Assembly: GCA_030679805.1 (NCBI GenBank)
Contig: JAUXST010000298.1
Location: 1-13,211 of the forward strand
Direction of reading: 5' to 3'
From: Reyranella sp.
GTDB taxonomy: Bacteria; Pseudomonadota; Alphaproteobacteria; Reyranellales; Reyranellaceae
Length of the DNA: 13,211 bases
Under the pieces are notes generated by a model. That model did no database searches and was not told the DNA's origin. It was given only the letters and a program-made list of their open reading frames with translations. The position numbers and the translations under genes are program-made. This document shows positions 1-5,862 of this stretch, piece by piece (the first letter of the stretch is position 1; each line of letters opens with the position of its first letter).

Positions 1-808
1 GCCCCAGCGCCACCGCGCGGCGGCGCACCTCGTCGCGATAGGCCTTCATGCTGGTGGCGCTGCCGCCACCGTCGGTGATGATCGTGTCGGCCCAGCGCGC
101 GGCGAAGGCCTGGCCGCGCGGCGAACCGCCGGCCTGGCAGATCGGCACGCGGCCCTGCGGCGAGCGCGGCGCGTTGAGTGGCCCGCGGCACCGGAAATAT
201 TTGCCCTCGTGATGGATCGGATGGACCTTGGCTCCATCGGCGAACATCGGCGCCTCGCGGTCGAGTACCACCGCGTCGGGCTCCCATGCCTCCCACAGCC
301 GGGTCACCACATCGGCGAACTCGTCGGCGATGTCGTAACGTTCGTCGTGCGGATAGTGCTTGTCGCGCCCGTAGTTCTGCGCCGCGCCATCGTTGCTGCC
401 GGTCACGCAATTCCAGCCGATCCGTCCCTCCGTCACGTGGTCGAGCGAGTTGATCAGCCGCGCCAGCAGGTAGGGCGGATATTCCGACACCGACAGCGTC
501 GGCACGAGGCCCAGGTGCTGCGTCGCCTGCGCCAGATAGGGCACCAGCACCGCCGGATCGAGCTTGGGCGTGCTGGCGGCGTATTTCAGGTAGCTGTCGT
601 GGCTGCCCTGGTAGGTATAGGGCACGTTCGAGGAATCCTCGATGATCATGTAGTCCATGCACGCCCGTTCCATGCCCTTGGCCAGGTCGATGAACAGGTC
701 GGGCATCATCCAGCGGCCGATGTCGCTGCCCGGCCAGTCGCCGCGCCAGCTCTTGGGGCCATAGCCCTGTGACAGGAACCAGGCGAGGTGGAAGGGGTGC
801 TTTGCCAT
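1..808 (-). CDS. LLM-class flavin monooxygenase, NtaA/SnaA/DszA-like (3' end missing)
   Basis: The reverse strand encodes 269 residues beginning MAKHPFHLAWFLSQGYG and running off the left edge, so the C-terminal part (roughly 40% of a typical 440-460 residue protein) is not in the window. The N-terminal strand, the NCVTGSNDGAAQNYGRD segment (residues 133-149), the DERYDIADEF helix (155-164) and the late AGGSPRGQAFAARWADTIIT stretch (226-245) are typical of the NtaA/SnaA/DszA/DmoA branch of the bacterial luciferase fold. Family members use FMNH2 supplied by a separate reductase to oxidise aminopolycarboxylates, sulfones or sulfides. No reductase gene is visible here. The start is the ATG whose complement is at 806-808; a weak GGGGCG precedes it, and the ATG at 839 is out of frame. 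It diverges from the lyase operon at 968 and may share its regulation. The family call is strong; the substrate is unknown. Confidence 0.9.
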   Translation of the reverse strand, partial: MAKHPFHLAWFLSQGYGPKSWRGDWPGSDIGRWMMPDLFIDLAKGMERACMDYMIIEDSSNVPYTYQGSHDSYLKYAASTPKLDPAVLVPYLAQATQHLGLVPTLSVSEYPPYLLARLINSLDHVTEGRIGWNCVTGSNDGAAQNYGRDKHYPHDERYDIADEFADVVTRLWEAWEPDAVVLDREAPMFADGAKVHPIHHEGKYFRCRGPLNAPRSPQGRVPICQAGGSPRGQAFAARWADTIITDGGGSATSMKAYRDEVRRRAVALG

Positions 809-921
809 CGCCCCAGACTATCTGCAAAAGGCCTGCCATCCGAGGGCAGAAGAGGGTCCGAGGCATCGGCATTCCTTTCGTCCTGCGGCGACTCGTTCGA
901 GCAGTTTCTTCGTGATCGGTG

Positions 922-944
922 GCCGGCGGTGTAGCGTCGCCGGC
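922..944. repeat. Inverted repeat upstream of the lyase gene
   Basis: GCCGGCG (922-928) and CGCCGGC (938-944) are perfect 7-bp complements separated by 9 bases. The repeat ends 9 bases before the Shine-Dalgarno of the lyase gene. It could be an operator for a dimeric regulator or a leader hairpin. The arms are pure GC in a GC-rich genome, so chance is a real alternative. Confidence 0.4.
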
Positions 945-953
945 AATCAAACC

Positions 954-960
954 GAGGGAG
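954..960 (+). promoter_or_regulatory. Ribosome binding site that fixes the TTG start of the lyase gene
   Basis: GAGGGAG lies 7 bases before the TTG at 968. An in-frame TAG at 932-934 and the absence of any ATG, GTG or other TTG between it and 968 leave this TTG as the only start that keeps the conserved N-terminus. Confidence 0.75.
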
Positions 961-967
961 AAACGCC

Positions 968-1834
968 TTGAGCCGTTCCGCGCGATTTCGCGAGTTGTTC
1001 AAAACACCGCCGTTCGTCTGCATGGGCGCCCACGATGCCGTCACGGCCAGGCTCGCCGAGCAGACGGGGGCCCCGGCGATCTATGTCAGCGGGTTCGCCG
1101 CCTGCGCCATCGTCGCCGGACAGCCCGACTTCGGCGTGCTGACCCAGACCGAGATGTTCGAGCATATCCGGCGCATCTGCCGGGCAACGACGCTGCCGGT
1201 CTTCGCCGACGCCGATACCGGCTACGGCGGTGTGCTCGATTGCCAGCGCACGATCCAGCTGTGGGAGGAGGCGGGCGCGTCCGTCCTGCATCTGGAAGAC
1301 CAGGCCATGCCGAAGAAATGCGGCCACTTCGCCGGCAAGGAATTGATCCCGGCCGCCGAAATGCAGCAGAAGCTGCGTGCCATGCTGGACGCCAGGCGCG
1401 ATCCGAATTTCTTCATCGTGGCCCGCACCGATGCCATCGCCGTCACCGGCATCAAGGACGCCATCGATCGCCTGGAAGCCTATGCCAAGACCGGCGTCGA
1501 CGGGCTCTACGCCGACGCGCCGGAGAGCATCGAGCATCTGAAGGAAATCTCCCGCCGCCTGAAACCCTATGGCAAGCCGCTGCTGTTCAACATGGCCCGC
1601 TCCGGCAAGAGCCCCTACCTCTCGCTGAAGGAGGCGCATGCGCTGGGCTTCGCCTATTCGCTCCTGCCGATCGAGCCGATGTTCGCCATGCACAAGGCGG
1701 TCAAGGAGATGATGGAGATCTTCATGCGCGAAGGCTCGACCAACGCCATTGCCGATCGCCTGACCTCGTTCGCCGACTTCAACGACTTCGTGGGCCTCTC
1801 GGATGTCGTCGCGCGCAGCGAGAAGTACGCGTGA
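968..1834 (+). CDS. Isocitrate lyase/PEP mutase superfamily lyase
   Basis: 288 residues, normal length for the short (methylisocitrate lyase, dimethylmalate lyase, carboxyphosphonoenolpyruvate mutase) branch of the family. Visible motifs are the N-terminal RELFKTPPFVCMGAHDAVTA segment, DADTGYGG (81-88) for Mg binding, HLEDQ (108-112), the active-site loop KKCGH (116-120) and ARTDA (152-156). The retained cysteine in KKCGH fits C-C bond cleavage of a 2-hydroxy-dicarboxylate or tricarboxylate type substrate, because the mutases and phosphonopyruvate hydrolases lack this Cys. The exact substrate cannot be read. Translation starts at TTG (see the ribosome binding site entry). Its TGA overlaps the ATG of the crotonase by one base (TGATG), so the two are probably co-translated. 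It may be the final C-C lyase of the pathway encoded around it. Alternatives include an oxaloacetate decarboxylase-like enzyme. Confidence 0.93.
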   Translation: MSRSARFRELFKTPPFVCMGAHDAVTARLAEQTGAPAIYVSGFAACAIVAGQPDFGVLTQTEMFEHIRRICRATTLPVFADADTGYGGVLDCQRTIQLWEEAGASVLHLEDQAMPKKCGHFAGKELIPAAEMQQKLRAMLDARRDPNFFIVARTDAIAVTGIKDAIDRLEAYAKTGVDGLYADAPESIEHLKEISRRLKPYGKPLLFNMARSGKSPYLSLKEAHALGFAYSLLPIEPMFAMHKAVKEMMEIFMREGSTNAIADRLTSFADFNDFVGLSDVVARSEKYA

Positions 1835-2559
1835 TGACAGCGACGTCCATCGACGTCGAACGCCGCGGCCGGGTCGAGATCATCCATATGCGGCGGCCCG
1901 ATCACGGCAACCGTGTCACCCGGCAGATGGCGGAGGAGATCACGGCGGCGCTCGAAGCAGCCCGGCGCGACTCGGGCGTCGGCGCCTGCGTGCTCACCGG
2001 CCGTGGCGAGGCCTTCTGCCTCGGCGGACATTATCAGGGGGCGGGGCCGACCAGCGCCGGCCGCCTCGATTTCGGGCGTGCCTTCATCGATTTGGCGCAG
2101 TCCATGGCGCGACTCGGCAAGCCTTTGATCGCGGCCATCAACGGCCCTGCTCACGCGGGTGGCTTCAGCCTGGTCGTGGCCTGCGACATGGCGGTGATGG
2201 CCGGGGACGCCACGCTGGGATTGCCCGAAGCAGCCAAGGGACTGTTCCCCTTCCTGGCACTCGCGATCGTGAAGGATGCGCTGCCCAAGAAGGTGCTGTT
2301 CGAGGTCGTCTACGGCGCCCGGCTGATGGATGCGGCCGAAGCCAAGGCGCTGCATCTTGTGAACGAGATCGTGGGCCGCGAAGACGTGCTGGCGCGTGCC
2401 GTGGTCCTGGCTGAGAAGGCGAGTGCCTACAATCCCTCGATCGTGCGGCTGGGCCGCGATCTCTACTACAACATGCGCAACCAGAGCCCGGCGCAGGCTC
2501 TCGAGGAGTCGTATTTCGCCCTGGCGGCGGCCTTGGCGGCCGAGGACGAGGCGCGATAG
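1834..2559 (+). CDS. Crotonase-fold protein (enoyl-CoA hydratase/isomerase family)
   Basis: 241 residues with the crotonase layout: first oxyanion-hole segment GRGEAFCLGGH (56-66), second segment NGPAHAGGF (103-111) followed by VVACDMAVM (114-122), then LGLPEA (128-133). Crotonases bind acyl-CoA thioesters and stabilise an enolate. Aligned by eye with rat mitochondrial enoyl-CoA hydratase, the first catalytic Glu (E144) is replaced by Ser112 while the second (E164) is kept as Glu132. The GxxPGAGG stretch after it is replaced by GLFPFLALA. A classical hydratase reaction is therefore doubtful; an isomerase, hydrolase or decarboxylase role is possible. Start: ATG 1834 overlapping the upstream stop; an in-frame GTG at 1831 is the only close alternative. 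The fold is secure, the activity is not. Confidence 0.92.
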   Translation: MTATSIDVERRGRVEIIHMRRPDHGNRVTRQMAEEITAALEAARRDSGVGACVLTGRGEAFCLGGHYQGAGPTSAGRLDFGRAFIDLAQSMARLGKPLIAAINGPAHAGGFSLVVACDMAVMAGDATLGLPEAAKGLFPFLALAIVKDALPKKVLFEVVYGARLMDAAEAKALHLVNEIVGREDVLARAVVLAEKASAYNPSIVRLGRDLYYNMRNQSPAQALEESYFALAAALAAEDEAR

Positions 2560-2634
2560 GGGGAGGAGAAGTCCGACTCGACTCTTCGTCCCTGTTGCTT
2601 TCGACTTGGCCCGCCCACCAACCGGAGTCCCCCC

Positions 2635-3732
2635 GTGAAATTTGGCGTCACCGTCGTCCCGCGCGTTTCCGACTGGAAGCTGTTCGTCGATCTCGAGACG
2701 ATGGGCTACGACGCAGCCTGGGCAGCCGATTCGCAGATGCTCTATTCCGACGCCTATGCGGTGCTGGCGCTGGCGGCGGCCAACACCTCGCGCATTCGCC
2801 TCGGCACCGGCGTGTCGGTGGCGGGGGTGCGGTTGGCGCCGGTCACGGCGCATTCGATCGCCACCATCAACAAGCTCGCCCCGGGTCGGGTGTTCCTCGG
2901 CATCGGCACCGGCCACACCGCGATGCGCGTCATGGGCAAGGACCCGATGAAGGCCGCGGCGTTCCGCGAGTATCTCCGCGTCCTGCGCGCCCTGCTGCAT
3001 GGTGAGGAGGTTGACTATGCGCTCCCCGGGGCCCTCGACGCTGGCGAGCGTACCGACATCCGCTTCCTGCATCCCGACGAGGGCTTCATCGACGTGGAGC
3101 ATCCGGTGCCGATCTATGTCGCGGCCGACGGCCCGCTGGCGCTGAAGACGGCCGGCGCCTACGGCGACGGGCGGGTGTGTTCGCACAACCAGACGCGCGC
3201 ACGATTGCAGAAGAGTCTCGAGGTGATGCGCGAGGGCGCGTCGGCGGTCGGCCGTGTCCTGCCCGACGACTTCCACACCGCCGCTCTCAGTTACGCCTGC
3301 GTGCTGAAACCGGGCGAGAGCATGACTTCCGACCGCGTCATCGACGAGATCGGCCCGATGGCCGCCGCATCGCTGCACTACTGGTGGGAACTCTACCAGA
3401 AAGACGGAGACACCAGCACGGTGGCCGGTCGCTGCCGCGACCTGTGGGACGAGTATCTCGCCTTCACCGAGAAGATGGAGACGCCGCCCGAGCGGCGCTA
3501 CCAGCAGGTCCACCTCGGCCATTGCGCCTTCCTGCCGCCGGAAGAACGCCGCTTCATCACCGAGGACCTGATCCGCGCCACCGGCGGGCTGGTCGGCACG
3601 CCGGACGAGATCGTTTCCATGCTGCGCGAGCGCGAGGCCATGGGCCTCAGCGAGATCACGCTGCTGCCGGCCATGGCCGAGGCACGCCGCAATCTTGGCG
3701 ACTTCGCGGAACAGGTGATCGCGCGTTATTAG
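2635..3732 (+). CDS. LLM-class flavin-dependent oxidoreductase (Mer-like)
   Basis: 365 residues. The start MKFGVTVVPRVSDWKLFVDL, the GYDAAWAADSQ segment (24-34), SRIRLGTGV (52-60) and PGRVFLGIGTGHTAMRVMG (83-101) are hallmarks of the luciferase-like TIM barrel, in the branch resembling methylenetetrahydromethanopterin reductase and F420- or FMN-dependent oxidoreductases. The C-terminal TGGLVGTPDEIVSMLREREAMG region is also typical. Residues around 125-300 contain a longer insert than in the smallest members. The start is GTG at 2635 with CCGGAG at 2622-2627, spacing 7. The 75-base gap to the crotonase contains no clear terminator, so read-through from the operon is likely. It is a different subfamily from the truncated NtaA-like gene at the left edge. 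Cofactor (FMN or F420) and substrate are unresolved. Confidence 0.92.
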   Translation: MKFGVTVVPRVSDWKLFVDLETMGYDAAWAADSQMLYSDAYAVLALAAANTSRIRLGTGVSVAGVRLAPVTAHSIATINKLAPGRVFLGIGTGHTAMRVMGKDPMKAAAFREYLRVLRALLHGEEVDYALPGALDAGERTDIRFLHPDEGFIDVEHPVPIYVAADGPLALKTAGAYGDGRVCSHNQTRARLQKSLEVMREGASAVGRVLPDDFHTAALSYACVLKPGESMTSDRVIDEIGPMAAASLHYWWELYQKDGDTSTVAGRCRDLWDEYLAFTEKMETPPERRYQQVHLGHCAFLPPEERRFITEDLIRATGGLVGTPDEIVSMLREREAMGLSEITLLPAMAEARRNLGDFAEQVIARY

Positions 3733-3740
3733 AGTCAGTG

Positions 3741-3798
3741 TTGAAGAGTGGAGGGCTACGCGTAGGTAAGAAAAGTAAAAAAACTTCGGGAGGATTCC
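3741..3798 (+). promoter_or_regulatory. Leader of the binding-protein gene with a 10-bp palindrome and Shine-Dalgarno
   Basis: The 66-base gap before the binding-protein gene includes a perfect 10-bp palindrome, CTACGCGTAG (3756-3765), then an A-rich stretch at 3768-3784 unlike the GC-rich surroundings, then GGGAGG (3788-3793), 5 bases before ATG 3799. TTGAAG at 3741-3746 could be a -35 element with a poor TAGGTA -10 at 3763-3768, which would put the palindrome between and over them. The Shine-Dalgarno is solid; the promoter reading is weak. Confidence 0.4.
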
Positions 3799-4773
3799 AT
3801 GTTGAAGATCATCGCGGTGGCGTTGTCGCTGGCTTTGTCGGGAGGCCTGCTCTGGCCTCAGGCCCAAGCCCAGGCACAGGCTTGGCCATCGAAACCGATC
3901 AGGTTCGTCATCCCGTTCGGCGCGGGCTCGGCCACCGACGCCCTCTCCCGCATCGCCGGCCAGGAACTGGAGCAGACGCTGGGCCAGCCCATCGTCATCG
4001 TCCCCAAGCCGGGCGCCGACGGGGCGCTGGCTGCGGGCGAGGTCAAGCGCGCGGCGCCAGACGGCTACACCTTCATGTTCGGCACCAACAGCCCGCTCGC
4101 CGTCGTGCCCAACGCGCTGAAGGAGCCGCCCTACAACGTCCTCACCGATTTCACGCCGATCACCTATCTCGGCGACAACACCTTCTTCCTCGTCGTCCAT
4201 CCCTCGGTGCCCGCCAAGACGGTCGCCGAACTCGTAGCCTTCGCCAAGGCGAGCCCGAAACCGCTGAACTACGCGACCGGCAACACCTATGCCTTCGTCT
4301 CGATGGCGATGTTCGCGAAAAACAACGGCATCAGGCTCGAGGCGGTGCGTTACAAGTCGGAGCCCGACGCCATGACCGACCTGCTGTCGGGCCGGGTCCA
4401 GCTCATGAACGGCACCTCGACCTCCACCCTGCCCCAGGTGAAGGCCGGCAAGCTGCGGGCGCTCTCGACCTCGTTCCCCCAGCGCAGCCCGCTGCTACCC
4501 GAGCTTCCCTCGCTGGTGGAGGCGGGCCAGCCCCCGTTCCCGATCGGCCCGTGGTTCGCCCTGGTCGGCCCCGCCGGCCTGCCGCCCGAAATCGTGGCCG
4601 CCATGAACAAGGCGATGGCCGCAGCACTTGCCAAGGCTTCGGTGGTGGAGGCGATGCAGCGCCACGGCTTCATCCCGAAGTCGTCCACGCCCGAGGCGCT
4701 GGCGGCCTACATGAAGGAGCAGCTCGGCGTCTGGAAGATCGCCCTGAAGGACGCCGGCATCGAGCCGCAGTGA
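3799..4773 (+). CDS. Bug/TctC-family periplasmic solute-binding protein (tripartite tricarboxylate transport type)
   Basis: 324 residues, usual length for Bug proteins. Residues 1-28 form a signal peptide with a Lys near the start, a hydrophobic core (IIAVALSLALSGGLLW) and a repeated QA run ending QAQA before WPSKPIRFVIPF, with probable cleavage after Ala28. The mature start, PFGAGSATDALSR (39-51), the PGADGALAAGEVKRAAPDGYT segment (71-91) and the YNVLTDFTPIT region are standard Bug motifs. These proteins bind small carboxylates or amides in the periplasm and deliver them to TctAB-type permeases. No tctA/tctB gene is in the window, so it is an orphan here, as is common in proteobacteria rich in this family. 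It probably captures the substrate or a product of the neighbouring catabolic genes; this is inferred only from proximity. It converges with the receiver gene at 4794. Confidence 0.95.
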   Translation: MLKIIAVALSLALSGGLLWPQAQAQAQAWPSKPIRFVIPFGAGSATDALSRIAGQELEQTLGQPIVIVPKPGADGALAAGEVKRAAPDGYTFMFGTNSPLAVVPNALKEPPYNVLTDFTPITYLGDNTFFLVVHPSVPAKTVAELVAFAKASPKPLNYATGNTYAFVSMAMFAKNNGIRLEAVRYKSEPDAMTDLLSGRVQLMNGTSTSTLPQVKAGKLRALSTSFPQRSPLLPELPSLVEAGQPPFPIGPWFALVGPAGLPPEIVAAMNKAMAAALAKASVVEAMQRHGFIPKSSTPEALAAYMKEQLGVWKIALKDAGIEPQ

Positions 4774-4795
4774 GGGTTCCTAACTCGGGAATCTC
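4772..4795. terminator. Possible bidirectional terminator hairpin between convergent genes
   Basis: GAGGGTTCC (4772-4780) can pair with GGAATCTC (4788-4795) as an 8-bp stem with one G-T pair and one bulged G, around a 7-base loop. It spans the 20-base gap between two convergent genes and touches both stop codons. There is no T-tract on either strand, so intrinsic termination is uncertain. Confidence 0.3.
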
Positions 4796-5180
4796 AAACG
4801 TCGTCGCTGCCGGTCGTCAGGAGTTCGGCAAGCCGGCGCAAGGAGACGGGCTTTTCCACCACGAGGCAGGGCGGCAATGCCGGATGCTTGAGGCGCTCAT
4901 TGGCCATGCGTTGCGAGTCGGGGGCGCCGGACATCAGGATCCAGCGGCAGGCCGGACGATGCGATCCGAACTCGACATAAAGGTCGATGCCGTCGCCGTC
5001 CGTCAGGTTCATGTCGCAGACGACCGTGTCGAACGACGCGTCGGCCGCCTGGGCGGGGTCGAGAATTCGACGCGCCTCGGCCGCCGAGCCGAGCGCCATC
5101 ACCTCGTGCCGGCGGCGCAGCAGATACTCGCGGATCTCGCCGCGCAGATCGTCGTCGTCTTCGATGAGGAGAAGCCGCAT
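4794..5180 (-). CDS. Single-domain response regulator (receiver only)
   Basis: 128 residues from the chosen start MRLLLIEDDDDLR. The receiver is complete: acidic pair in IEDDDD, phospho-acceptor Asp56 in VVCDMNLTDGDG, Ser84 in LMSGA and Lys110 in VVEKPV. Nothing follows except a short tail, so there is no output domain; such proteins act as phosphate sinks, phosphorelay intermediates or protein-binding switches. The usual aromatic switch residue two before the Lys is Val here. The Shine-Dalgarno GGGAG (5191-5187 on the minus strand) abuts the ATG at 5186 but is 6 bases from the ATG at 5180, so the second Met is preferred. It is the last of three leftward regulator genes diverging from the kinase at 6848 and probably works with that kinase. 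Its leader carries an inverted repeat that includes the Shine-Dalgarno. Confidence 0.9.
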   Translation of the reverse strand: MRLLLIEDDDDLRGEIREYLLRRRHEVMALGSAAEARRILDPAQAADASFDTVVCDMNLTDGDGIDLYVEFGSHRPACRWILMSGAPDSQRMANERLKHPALPPCLVVEKPVSLRRLAELLTTGSDDV

Positions 5181-5187
5181 GCGCATC

Positions 5188-5219
5188 TCCCGGGTTTCCG
5201 GGTAACCTACAACCCGGGA
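5188..5219 (-). promoter_or_regulatory. Inverted repeat covering the Shine-Dalgarno of the receiver gene
   Basis: TCCCGGGTT (5188-5196) and AACCCGGGA (5211-5219) are perfect 9-bp complements with a 14-base loop. In the leftward transcript the second arm contains most of the GGGAG Shine-Dalgarno, so a folded leader would hide the ribosome site. Each arm also contains the self-complementary CCCGGG, so a DNA operator is an alternative. Confidence 0.5.
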
Positions 5220-5240
5220 TGGCAGTCGAGACCCCCGGGC

Positions 5241-5272
5241 GGCGCCTTGTCAACGGCTCCGTCAACGGCGCC
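5241..5272. repeat. GGCGCC inverted repeat enclosing a 9-bp direct repeat
   Basis: GGCGCC occurs at 5241-5246 and 5267-5272. Between and partly overlapping them, GTCAACGGC is present twice, at 5249-5257 and 5261-5269, with a 12-base period. It lies downstream of the stop of the middle regulator gene on the minus strand. It may form a hairpin ending that message or be a binding site; no T-tract follows. Confidence 0.35.
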
Positions 5273-5292
5273 GCGTCGTCCTGCCGTCGGGA

Positions 5293-5772
5293 TCAACCGA
5301 ACGTGATGCCCAGGAACTTGTGGGGCACCGTCGCCGGCAGGCCCGTCTTGAGGGCGGTACGAGCCATCCGGCGCATGGCGCTGAGCAGCTGGCTCGGCCG
5401 CACCGGCTTGTTCATGAATGAATAGAGGCCGACTTTCCGCAGCGTCGGCTCGGCCAGCCCGTCGATGCGGCCGGACATCATCAGCATCGATGTCTCGGGC
5501 GAAAGCCGCTTGATGCGCTCCGCCACCGTCACGCCGTCGAGGTCGGGAAGGTTGTAGTCGAGCAGGGCGATCCGCGGCCGCATCTCGGCCACGCCATGGA
5601 TCGCCGCGGAGCCGCAATGGCGCACCTGCACGCTGAGCCCGGCCCGGGAGAGGTAGCAGGCAAGCTCCTCGGCCTGGGCCGGATCGTCCTCGACGATGAG
5701 GACATCGCAGCCGGTTTGGGGGCAGCTGGCTTGGGGACGGAGGGCGTCGTCGCGGGTCATGAGCGTGTTCAT
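5293..5772 (-). CDS. Single-domain response regulator (receiver only)
   Basis: 159 residues from MNTLMTRDDALRPQ. After about 20 unstructured residues the receiver begins at CDVLIVEDDPAQ (acidic Asp29/Asp30), with phospho-acceptor Asp72 in LLDYNLPDLDG, Ser100 in MMSGR and Lys122 in FMNKPV preceded by aromatic residues. The tail after the receiver is about 20 residues, with no recognisable output domain. The frame stays open back to an ATG at 5856, but that start would add residues encoding an inverted repeat region and lacks a ribosome site; ATG 5772 has a modest GGGGG before it, and ATG 5760 is also possible. It is separated from the winged-helix regulator by 90 bases and likely shares its message. 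It differs clearly from the neighbouring receiver at 4794, so it is not a recent duplicate. Role inferred: accessory receiver or phosphate sink for the divergent kinase. Confidence 0.88.
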   Translation of the reverse strand: MNTLMTRDDALRPQASCPQTGCDVLIVEDDPAQAEELACYLSRAGLSVQVRHCGSAAIHGVAEMRPRIALLDYNLPDLDGVTVAERIKRLSPETSMLMMSGRIDGLAEPTLRKVGLYSFMNKPVRPSQLLSAMRRMARTALKTGLPATVPHKFLGITFG

Positions 5773-5819
5773 GCCCCCATTTATGCCGCGCCGGGGGACG
5801 TGGTCACGCCCGATCGCAT

Positions 5820-5861
5820 CCGGATTGGAAGGCAGAACCGCTCCGGAATGGAGCAATCCGG
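5820..5861 (-). repeat. Nested stem-loop between two regulator genes
   Basis: CCGGATT (5820-5826) pairs with AATCCGG (5855-5861), and inside it GCTCC (5840-5844) pairs with GGAGC (5850-5854) around a 5-base loop. In the leftward transcript the structure begins two bases after the stop codon of the winged-helix regulator. It could protect or end the upstream message, giving unequal expression of the two regulators. There is no T-tract. Confidence 0.4.
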
Positions 5862-5862
5862 C

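Larger units (their letters stand above)
809..967. promoter_or_regulatory. Divergent promoter region between monooxygenase and lyase operon
   Basis: This 159-base gap separates two genes transcribed away from each other, so both promoters should lie here. I could not identify a convincing -35/-10 pair for either direction. It holds two small inverted repeats: CTGCC at 833-837 with GGCAG at 845-849, and a better 7-bp pair at 922-944 listed separately. No small gene is supported. Confidence 0.45.

Noticed and set aside
209..772. Plus-strand frame of 187 codons at the left edge
   Set aside because: The opposite strand encodes a clear NtaA-like monooxygenase over the whole stretch; the plus frame resembles nothing.
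2560..2634. Possible terminator hairpin between crotonase and flavin oxidoreductase (GAAGTC/GACTCTTC)
   Set aside because: The pairing needs a two-base bulge, there is no T-tract, and a ribosome site for the next gene follows directly.
3876..3888. Short tandem repeat at the QA-rich end of the signal peptide
   Set aside because: It reflects the Ala/Gln run common at Bug signal peptide cleavage regions and has imperfect units, so it is not a convincing variable repeat.
1654..4200. An 848-codon open frame on the minus strand
   Set aside because: It lies antisense to four well-recognised genes, its translation is low-complexity and rich in Arg, His, Gly and Asp, and it has no family features. 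It is a product of high GC at third codon positions.
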